NCBI GenBank assembly: GCA_903921605.1
Contig: CAIXQV010000152.1
Coordinates: 1 to 20,486, forward strand
DNA length: 20,486 nt
Origin: an uncultured Planctomycetaceae bacterium
GTDB lineage: Bacteria > Planctomycetota > Planctomycetia > Planctomycetales > Planctomycetaceae
Reading direction: 5' to 3'
Numbering within the stretch: the stretch's first letter is position 1; each line of letters opens with the position of its first letter. The notes under the pieces are model-generated. The model was given only the letters and a program-made list of their open reading frames with translations, did not search any database and was not told where the DNA came from. A program made the translations under genes and the position numbers. Shown piece by piece: positions 14,939 to 20,486 of the stretch.

Positions 14939-15919
14939 ATGAAACCTATCGCCAGCCTTTCACTCGATCTCGACAACAAATGGTCGTACATGAAAACTCA
15001 TGGCGACGCAGGTTGGGACAAGTACCCGACCTATCTGGATCTTGTCGTGCCACGATTCCTGAAGGTTCTTCACGAACGTGATCTGAAGATGACCGTCTTC
15101 ATCGTCGGACAGGATGCCGCACGCGAAGAGAATTTTGAAGCTCTCGCCTCGATCTCCGCTGCCGGGCATGAGATCGGTAATCACTCGTTCAATCATGAGC
15201 CGTGGCTTCATCTGTACTCCGAGCAGGAACTGGTCAGCGAACTTGCAAAGACCGAAGAACATCTCGAACGAGTCACCGGGCAATGCCCGATCGGCTTTCG
15301 AGGCCCCGGATTTAGTTTCTGTGATCTGCTGCTGAAGATCCTGATTCGTCGAGGTTACAAATACGATTGCTCCACGTTTCCGACCTATCTGGGTCCGCTC
15401 GCTCGCATGTATTACTTCATGTCGACGAAGCTGACGGCCGAACAGCGAGCTGAGCGAAAACAGCTCTTTGGTAAATTCAACGAAGGCTTTCGACCTCTGA
15501 AGCCATTCACCTGGAATTTTCCAGAAGGCCAGCTGACAGAAATTCCTGTCACCACGATGCCACTGTTCAAAGTTCCGATTCACGCCAGCTACATCCTCTA
15601 CCTCGCTCAGTTCTCACGCTTCACCGCCATCAACTACTGGCGGATGGCATTGACAATGTGCCGAATGATGGGCGTCGCGCCTTCACTGCTGTTGCATCCT
15701 CTCGACTTCATGGGCTGCGACGATGACAAGGATCTGGCATTCTTCCCGGCGATGGGTCGACCTGCAGAACCCAAGGTTGAGCTGGTCTCTCAGATGCTCG
15801 ACATGATGAGCCAATACTACGACATCCGCCCGATGAAAGACCACGCGGCGGCCATCGCGGAGATGAATACGAAAAATCACAAACAGGCGAGCGGTCGGAC
15901 TCCGGCCGTTCGAGCATGA
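14939..15919 (+). CDS. NodB-type polysaccharide deacetylase (catalytic motifs intact)
   Basis: 326 aa, cytoplasmic as far as can be seen (no signal peptide). It should remove N- or O-acetyl groups from a glycan or glycan-lipid by metal-dependent hydrolysis. Motif 1 is SLSLDLDNKW (Asp10, Asp12) and motif 2 is GHEIGNHSFNHEPW (metal ligands His82 and His86). Motif 3 is IGFRGPGFSF (Arg121), and a late LLLHPLDF motif supplies His253. These are the positions lost in the fusion protein at the start of the cluster. SAAGHEIGNHSFNH is close to the consensus of carbohydrate esterase family 4. An insertion of about 60 residues after motif 3 (TYLGPLARMYYFMSTKLTAE onward) may form a lid. There is no Shine-Dalgarno; a repeat arm lies directly upstream. 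Confidence 0.9.
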   Translation: MKPIASLSLDLDNKWSYMKTHGDAGWDKYPTYLDLVVPRFLKVLHERDLKMTVFIVGQDAAREENFEALASISAAGHEIGNHSFNHEPWLHLYSEQELVSELAKTEEHLERVTGQCPIGFRGPGFSFCDLLLKILIRRGYKYDCSTFPTYLGPLARMYYFMSTKLTAEQRAERKQLFGKFNEGFRPLKPFTWNFPEGQLTEIPVTTMPLFKVPIHASYILYLAQFSRFTAINYWRMALTMCRMMGVAPSLLLHPLDFMGCDDDKDLAFFPAMGRPAEPKVELVSQMLDMMSQYYDIRPMKDHAAAIAEMNTKNHKQASGRTPAVRA

Positions 15920-15940
15920 AACTAGTTGGAAAAAGTATTG

Positions 15941-16123
15941 ACCACAGAGGTCACAGAGAACACAGAGGGAATCGCAGAGGAATCACAAAAGTGATTTGAA
16001 CGCAGAGTCCGCGGAGGGACGCAGAGTTAAGCACGATCTGTTTTCCCCCTGCGTTACTCCGCGACCTCTGCGTTCAAATCTGCAATTCAAAACTCTCTGC
16101 GTTTCCTCCGTGACCTCCGTGGT
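15941..16123. repeat. ACCACAGAGG long-hairpin repeat, copy D (tandem with E)
   Basis: 183 bp, beginning ACCACAGAGGTCACAGAGAA and ending TGACCTCCGTGGT. It shares a 46-nt identical stretch with copy E (GGGAATCGCAGAGG to GCAGAGTCCGC) and differs at its right end by an 11-nt deletion, so D and E are probably a recent tandem duplication. Confidence 0.87.
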
Positions 16124-16143
16124 GAAGAAATGAAGAAAGATTG

Positions 16144-16337
16144 ACCACAGAGGTCACAGAGAACACAGAGGGGAATCGCAGAGGAATCACAAAAGTGATT
16201 TGAACGCAGAGTCCGCAGAGGAACGCAGAGTTGAGCACGATCTGTTTCCCCCCCTGCGTTACTCCGTGACCTCTGCGTTCAAACCTGCGATGCAAAACTC
16301 TCTGCGTTTCCTCTGTGCTCCCTGTGACCTCTGCGGT
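16144..16337. repeat. ACCACAGAGG long-hairpin repeat, copy E (tandem with D)
   Basis: 194 bp, beginning ACCACAGAGGTCACAGAGAA and ending CTGTGACCTCTGCGGT. Inner arms are TTTGAACGCAGAGTCCGCAG and CTCCGTGACCTCTGCGTTCA. It ends 20 nt before the ATG of the GT-C gene. Confidence 0.87.
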
Positions 16338-16357
16338 GAAAACTGTGACTTGAAAAC

Positions 16358-18058
16358 ATGACCTCAGCATCAGCACAACCTGAACCCCACGCCAGCCGCA
16401 TTCGTCGAGCCATCCTGCTCATCGCTTTGCCGGTTGCACTACACCTTGTCTGCGTGCGGCCGGTGGAACCTGTGTTTGGTGGTGACTCAAATCGCCATGT
16501 TGTGACATCGATTTTTTTTCGCGATCTTCTCACCGACACGATCACCACAGGTCACTTAAGCAATCCCAAAGACTACGCCGAACGCTATTACGAGCAATAC
16601 CCCGCTCTCGGACTGTTAGTCTGGCCTCCATTGTTTCACGGCGTATGCGGAGTCGCCATGCTGATCTTTGGAACGTCAGCCGACGTCGCACGATGGCTGG
16701 TCTTGCTGAGCTTTATTGTGTCGTGCTGGTGCGTCTATCGCATGGCGCGTCGAATTCTTGATGACGACCGCGCTTCGGCAGTAATGATCCTGTATTCCAT
16801 CGCGCCGTTGATCTTTGATTACAGTCGAGATGTCATGCTGGAAATGCCGGCTCTCGCTCTGGTTCTGGTTTCTGTCGACCAGTTCGATCTGTGGCTCCGA
16901 GGTACTCGACGTCGGCATCTCTACTTTGCAGCGATGTCTGCTGCGCTGGCGGCATTGACTCGATTCGATGCGGCGGTGCTGATCCCTTTCTATCTCATGA
17001 TGTTCCTGTTGCGTGGCGGTTGGGGGAGGCTCTGGAGCCGGCATGTTCTTATCGCCTCGGCCATCGCGATTGCGCTCGTAGGTCCAGTTTACCTGGTGAT
17101 CGCGAAGGAGATGGGCCATTTGCATGTTCGTCAGGCAGCAGAATCGGTCGGTGGTTCTGAGGATGGAACAACAAATGCTTTTCTCGCGACAAAAAACCTG
17201 TGGTATTACCCGGTCGCAATTGTGGAACAATCCGGCTGGCCTGCGGCGGTTCTGTGTATGTTGGGATTTGTCCTGTCACTGCGACGAAATCAGCGATTGG
17301 AAAAATCTACATTCATCGCCCTCATGGTAGCGACTTATGTCACATTTTCGCCATTGGCCGAGTTGCGAGCACGGCATGCGATTTATTGGATGCCCTCCGT
17401 CGCTTTCTTCGCTGTCTGCGGTCTGGAAGCGATTCTGGGTGTTCTTCGCCGGACATTCTCCGGCGAGCGGCAGGGCGTCAGCCCTCCGATTGCAACAGGA
17501 ATCTCTCGGACGGCTAATGCCCTGCCGCTCGCCGTGGGCGCCTATGCCATTCTGTTTGCCTCGACGACGTTTGGGGCGATGAGTCTTCCGACTTACCGAG
17601 TCGAAGGTTATAGCTCGGCCGCCGCACAGATTCTCGAACAAACCTCGCCCGGCGACAGCGTCTTCTTCGATGGCTGGTGGGATGGAAACTTCACGTACCA
17701 CATGCGACATCTGGATTCGAGTCGTTCACGCTCTGTGATTCGAGGAGACAAGTTGCTGTACGACTTTGTCTGCGTGCCAACTACGGATTTTCAGAAGCAC
17801 GTTGAGAACGATCGAGAAATCGTCGCCAAGTTTGTCGAAGCGAATCCGAAATTCGTGGTGCTCGAGAATCCTCAGTTCTTTCAGACGATTGAGGTCGCTC
17901 AGGAATTGCGAGATCTGGTGAAGAATCATCCGGACATCTTCGAGCCGGTCAATCAGATCCCCGTGAAATCTTCCATCGCACATCTGCCCGAGTTTCATAT
18001 CGACGTACTGCGTTTCAACGCTAAAGCCGCTGACCAATGGCTGCAACAGACCCAGTAA
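16358..18058 (+). CDS. GT-C fold integral-membrane glycosyltransferase (GT39/83 ArnT-like)
   Basis: 566 aa with about 10-11 predicted transmembrane helices (for example AILLIALPVALHLVC, LVLLSFIVSCWCVY, PFYLMMFLL, HVLIASAIAIALVGPVYLVI, PAAVLCMLGFVLSL). A C-terminal ~170-residue soluble part follows. Such enzymes move a sugar from a polyprenyl-phosphate donor onto a lipid or glycan on the outer face of the membrane. FGGDSNRHV (Asp43) in the first external loop is the likely catalytic acidic motif, and SRDVMLEMPALAL matches the second conserved loop. Oddly, residues ~368-393 (SGERQGVSPPIATG to LPLAVG) are encoded by an inverted pair of REP-like repeats that also occur in intergenic gaps, apparently tolerated in frame in an inter-helix loop. 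The GT2 half of the first cluster gene could make the polyprenyl-phosphate donor. Confidence 0.85.
   Translation: MTSASAQPEPHASRIRRAILLIALPVALHLVCVRPVEPVFGGDSNRHVVTSIFFRDLLTDTITTGHLSNPKDYAERYYEQYPALGLLVWPPLFHGVCGVAMLIFGTSADVARWLVLLSFIVSCWCVYRMARRILDDDRASAVMILYSIAPLIFDYSRDVMLEMPALALVLVSVDQFDLWLRGTRRRHLYFAAMSAALAALTRFDAAVLIPFYLMMFLLRGGWGRLWSRHVLIASAIAIALVGPVYLVIAKEMGHLHVRQAAESVGGSEDGTTNAFLATKNLWYYPVAIVEQSGWPAAVLCMLGFVLSLRRNQRLEKSTFIALMVATYVTFSPLAELRARHAIYWMPSVAFFAVCGLEAILGVLRRTFSGERQGVSPPIATGISRTANALPLAVGAYAILFASTTFGAMSLPTYRVEGYSSAAAQILEQTSPGDSVFFDGWWDGNFTYHMRHLDSSRSRSVIRGDKLLYDFVCVPTTDFQKHVENDREIVAKFVEANPKFVVLENPQFFQTIEVAQELRDLVKNHPDIFEPVNQIPVKSSIAHLPEFHIDVLRFNAKAADQWLQQTQ
17461..17534. repeat. 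REP-like inverted pair inside the GT-C gene
   Basis: The left unit 17461-17489 (CGGCGAGCGGCAGGGCGTCA...) and the right unit 17506-17534 in reverse match at 26 of 29 positions across a 16-nt spacer. The repeat is the same one found intergenically at 10701, 14872 and 18073. The inverted pair would form a strong hairpin in the mRNA, and the frame stays open through it. Confidence 0.85.
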
Positions 18059-18072
18059 TCTTAGATCTTAAA

Positions 18073-18100
18073 GGCGAGCGGCAGGGCGTAAGCCTTCCGA
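18073..18100 (+). repeat. REP-like unit, GGCGAGCGGCAGGGC family, copy 5
   Basis: GGCGAGCGGCAGGGCGTAAG and then CCTTCCGA, 14 bp after the GT-C stop. It is slightly diverged from copy 1 (GTAAG for GTCAG). Confidence 0.75.
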
Positions 18101-18130
18101 GTGAGTTTTGTCACCTCCCGCCATGTGCTC

Positions 18131-18160
18131 CATTTCAAATCTGAATTTTGAAATTTCAAA
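18131..18160. repeat. AT-rich palindrome before the epimerase gene
   Basis: TTTGAAATTTCAAA (18147-18160) is a perfect 14-bp palindrome. A preceding TTTCAAA (18133-18139) can pair alternatively with TTTGAAA (18147-18153). It may be a further repeat family or an operator-like site. It ends 21 nt before the WecB ATG. Confidence 0.5.
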
Positions 18161-18181
18161 TACTTAGTCGGACCCATTCTC

Positions 18182-19327
18182 ATGTCACTTCGCATGCTCT
18201 GCATCTTTGGTACTCGGCCCGAAGCCATCAAAATGGCACCACTGGTGCTGGCTGCGCAGAGGAATCCGAAGGTGACTCCGATAGTCTGCTTAACCGGACA
18301 GCATCGAGAGATGCTCGATCAGGTCGTGAAGTACTTCGGTCTGCGAGTTGACCATGATCTGAATTTGATGCAGCCGAACCAGACACTGTCGGAACTGACA
18401 GCGCGGTGTCTCCAGATGCTGACGGGCGTGATTTCCGAAACGAAACCGGACTGCATTGTCGGTCAGGGTGACACGACGACCGCGTTGTGTGCCAGCATGG
18501 CGGCGTTCTATGCACGCATCCCTTTTATTCACGTGGAAGCCGGTCTGCGAACAGACAGCATTGATTCACCGTTTCCCGAAGAGTTTAATCGCCGAGTCTG
18601 CTCGCTGACCACCGCCCTGCACTGCGCGCCGACAGAGGCGGCTCAGGACAATCTGCTTCGGGAAGGCTATTCGCCGAACGATGTCGTTGTGACAGGCAAC
18701 ACAGTGCTCGACGCTCTGAAGTTGTCTGTTCAGCAGGAGCGAGCCAACTCATCGACCTGGATCCAGAAGTATCCCGATATTGCTGGTCGACCGATGGTTC
18801 TGATCACAGCTCATCGACGAGAAAACCATGGCGAGGGAATTCGCAATCTTTGCTCAGCGATCGGTCAACTGGCCGACATGTTTCCAAAGATTCAGTATGT
18901 TTACCCGGTTCATATGAATCCCAATATTCGCGGACCAGTGCATGAGATTCTGGCCGGTCGCAAGAATGTTCATTTGATACCACCGGCAGACTACCCCGAG
19001 TTTATCTGGCTCATGGATCAGGCCACGCTGATTCTGAGCGACTCTGGCGGCGTGCAGGAAGAAGCTCCCTCGCTGCGGAAACCAGTTCTGGTGACACGTG
19101 ATTCGACAGAACGACCGGAAGCACTGGCAGCCGGTGCGACAAGACTTGTCGGCACGGATCCGGTTCGGATTGTCCGAGAGGTCTGCGAACTACTGACTAA
19201 TCGAGATGCCTACGAAGCGATGCAGGTCGACGTCAATCCTTATGGCGACGGCAAAGCGTCCGAAAGAATCATCGACCTCGCCTGCCGACGATTCAGCCAT
19301 CAAAACCAACTGGCGATGTCACGCTGA
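18182..19327 (+). CDS. wecB: UDP-N-acetylglucosamine 2-epimerase, non-hydrolysing
   Basis: 381 aa, full family length. It interconverts UDP-GlcNAc and UDP-ManNAc in the cytoplasm, feeding ManNAc-type sugars into surface glycans. Signature segments: IFGTRPEAIKMAPLV (residues 8-22), LTGQHREML (38-46), GQGDTTTALCASMAAFY (Asp97), HVEAGLRT (Glu119), PFPEEFNRR (Glu133/134), ITAHRRENHGEGIRN (His211), YPVHMNPNIRGPV, SDSGGVQEEAPSLRKPVL (286-303) and STERPEAL. The SDSGGxQEEAPSL...TERPE block is WecB-type, not the SDSGTxxEEA form I associate with WbpI (2,3-diacetamido sugar epimerase), so UDP-GlcNAc is the better substrate guess. Its stop codon is embedded in a palindrome shared with the convergent gene. 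Confidence 0.93.
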   Translation: MSLRMLCIFGTRPEAIKMAPLVLAAQRNPKVTPIVCLTGQHREMLDQVVKYFGLRVDHDLNLMQPNQTLSELTARCLQMLTGVISETKPDCIVGQGDTTTALCASMAAFYARIPFIHVEAGLRTDSIDSPFPEEFNRRVCSLTTALHCAPTEAAQDNLLREGYSPNDVVVTGNTVLDALKLSVQQERANSSTWIQKYPDIAGRPMVLITAHRRENHGEGIRNLCSAIGQLADMFPKIQYVYPVHMNPNIRGPVHEILAGRKNVHLIPPADYPEFIWLMDQATLILSDSGGVQEEAPSLRKPVLVTRDSTERPEALAAGATRLVGTDPVRIVREVCELLTNRDAYEAMQVDVNPYGDGKASERIIDLACRRFSHQNQLAMSR

Positions 19328-19340
19328 TCAAGATCAGCGT
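19321..19340. terminator. Bidirectional hairpin containing both convergent stop codons
   Basis: ACGCTGATC-AA-GATCAGCGT is a perfect 9-bp inverted repeat. The TGA of wecB (19325-19327) lies in the left arm, and the TGA of the PSD1/DUF1553 gene (minus strand, 19336-19334) lies symmetrically in the right arm. It could serve both transcripts as a terminator or 3'-end stabiliser. There is no clear U-run on either side. Confidence 0.6.
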
Positions 19341-20485
19341 ATCGTCACGAAGTCGTTATGATTCATCAGGACATGTACGAGATTTTCTCTCGCGCGTCGT
19401 AATGCATCGGCAGACGGTTTCACTGGATTCGCAGTGCCTCCTGAAAAACTTGTCAGGGCTGATCCGGCTGCCAGTCGTTCTGATTGTTGCTTCACGAATG
19501 CAAGACACTCTGTGCGTTCCTCGGCCGTGGGATCTCGCAACAACACGTGGCGGAATGCAAGCCCGATGAACGAAGATGCAGTCTCCTCAGAATTATCCGC
19601 TGGCACTTGTTCGCTGAGCTTCCCGGCCAGAATTCGACTTTGAGCCAACGTCAGCGGACTATTGCTCATCGCCAGTGATTGCTGAGGAGAAATGCTTTCT
19701 GCTCGCTGATAACACTCCACCGGATTCGCGCTGTCGAACGTGGAGAGGAACGTCATCTTCTTCTCTTTCGACGTGCGGAAATAAACACTGCGACGAGCGA
19801 GCGTCAGGCCGGTGGCCGGGTCGAGATCAGCTCCGTACATTGTCGTATCCAACTGACCCGCAACGTAAAAGGTCGCGTCTCGAATGATCTCAGCTTCCAT
19901 GCGATGGCTGTTCTGACGCCACAGAGCACGGTTTTCCGGATCAATCTTTGAGTTTGCTGTGGCCGTTGCAACGTCAGATGAAGACGCTGCTGCGGACGAT
20001 GCCAGCCGGTAAGTTTGACTCGTCACAATCAGTCGATGCAACGACTTCATCTTCCAGCCGCTTTCCATCAGCTCAATGGCCAGCCAATCGAGCAACTCCG
20101 GATGAGACGCAGGCTTTCCGTTCATCCCGAAATCAAACACAGTCGGTACCAACGGCTGATGGAAATGTCGCAGCCACATGTGATTGACAGCAACACGAGC
20201 GGCCAGCGGGTTCTCCGGACTGACGACCCAACGAGCAAACGCGAGGCGGCGCCCTGAGCTTGACGATGGGTAAATCGGAGTAAACCGCGTGTACGCTTCG
20301 AACGGCTCTGCGGCCACTTTCGCAGCAGTTTCAGCAGCAGTCTTCGCTGCTGTGACGGCGGCCTCAGCATCGGTAACAGCTTTTGTCTTCTTTTCATCGG
20401 CCGGCATTCCTTCGCCGGGAAGTGCTGCCTTAGCAGTCTCCAATGATTGTTCGGCCGTGGCCAGTTTGAGGTCTTCCTGCAGCAG
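19334..20485 (-). CDS. PSD1/DUF1553 domain protein (planctomycete-specific), 5' end outside window
   Basis: Only the C-terminal 383 residues are in the window; the frame stays open to the right edge and no start is visible. An Ala-rich segment (AVTDAEAAVTAAKTAAETAA) suggests a coiled coil. After it come the DUF1553 hallmarks: SGRRLAFARWVVSPENPLAA, RVAVNHMWLRHFHQPLVPT, FDFGMNGKPASHPELLDWLA, SLHRLIVTSQTYR, ENRALWRQNSHRMEAEIIRD and the terminal HVLMNHNDFVTIR. These proteins usually also carry a signal peptide, a planctomycete cytochrome-c-like domain and DUF1549 upstream, all expected outside. They are exported and very abundant in planctomycetes. Their biochemical role is not established, and they are often paired with DUF1501 sulfatase-like proteins. 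The gene is convergent with wecB and separated from it by 6 bp. Confidence 0.92.
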   Translation of the reverse strand: MLQEDLKLATAEQSLETAKAALPGEGMPADEKKTKAVTDAEAAVTAAKTAAETAAKVAAEPFEAYTRFTPIYPSSSSGRRLAFARWVVSPENPLAARVAVNHMWLRHFHQPLVPTVFDFGMNGKPASHPELLDWLAIELMESGWKMKSLHRLIVTSQTYRLASSAAASSSDVATATANSKIDPENRALWRQNSHRMEAEIIRDATFYVAGQLDTTMYGADLDPATGLTLARRSVYFRTSKEKKMTFLSTFDSANPVECYQRAESISPQQSLAMSNSPLTLAQSRILAGKLSEQVPADNSEETASSFIGLAFRHVLLRDPTAEERTECLAFVKQQSERLAAGSALTSFSGGTANPVKPSADALRRARENLVHVLMNHNDFVTIR

Positions 20486-20486
20486 C

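Noticed and set aside
10748..16337. Possible CRISPR array, because of many similar short units
   Set aside because: Units are about 150-207 bp nested palindromes dispersed between genes, without regular spacers or cas genes.
10513..16548. Several 60-140-codon frames overlapping the repeats, for example 10513-10941, 14648-14851, 16074-16376 and 16279-16548 on the minus strand
   Set aside because: They translate repeat DNA into His/Arg/Gly-Glu-rich strings (HHRGHGEHGG, RRGHREHRGNAE) and run antisense to or between real genes. Such products are artefacts of the ACCACAGAGG repeat.
18182..19327. WbpI-type UDP-2,3-diacetamido-glucuronate 2-epimerase
   Set aside because: It would complete a ManNAc3NAcA pathway, but the SDSGGVQEEAPSL and STERPEAL segments are WecB-like. 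WecB is the better-supported call, though biochemical specificity remains untested.

Overview
The window looks like chromosomal DNA of a planctomycete (order Planctomycetales or close relatives). I infer this from a secreted type I sulfatase, a PSD1/DUF1553 protein, a secreted Gly/Trp-rich TPR protein and an SgcJ/EcaC-type NTF2 protein, together with abundant ACCACAGAGG-type intergenic repeats of the kind common in that phylum. No rRNA, tRNA, CRISPR array or transposase was recognised.

Layout. Positions 1-4745 (minus strand) hold three secreted proteins: a partial arylsulfatase with an intact CSPTR formylglycine motif, a Gly/Pro/Ser-rich TPR protein, and an NTF2-like (DUF4440) protein. Positions 4746-6158 have no intact gene. 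They hold a 165-bp element with 37-bp terminal inverted repeats (5658-5822), directly followed by a decayed fragment of a polymorphic-toxin-type Hint domain (about 5832-6131). A tRNA-dihydrouridine synthase follows on the minus strand (6159-7226).

Positions 7622-19327 (plus strand) are an eight-gene surface-glycan cluster: a fused deacetylase-like/GT2 protein, a DegT-type aminotransferase, a Gfo/Idh dehydrogenase, a left-handed beta-helix acyltransferase, an FAD oxidoreductase, a NodB-type deacetylase, a GT-C membrane glycosyltransferase and a WecB-type UDP-GlcNAc 2-epimerase. Dehydrogenase, aminotransferase and N-acyltransferase together are the enzyme set that makes an N-acylated amino (probably 2,3-diacetamido) nucleotide sugar. 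WecB would supply UDP-ManNAc. The GT2 and GT-C enzymes would assemble the glycan and the deacetylase would trim it. A convergent PSD1/DUF1553 gene (19334 to the right edge) closes the window.

Two points stand out. First, from 10698 to 18181 every intergenic gap in the glycan cluster is filled by members of a few repeat families: long nested hairpins starting ACCACAGAGGTCAC, GGCGAGCGGCAGGGC REP-like units, and CTGAACACTGAAAACT units. One REP-like inverted pair even sits in frame inside the GT-C gene. Second, the deacetylase half of the 7622-9394 fusion resembles XrtA-associated deacetylases but has lost key catalytic residues, while the separate deacetylase at 14939 keeps them. This suggests a pseudoenzyme domain tethered to a glycosyltransferase.
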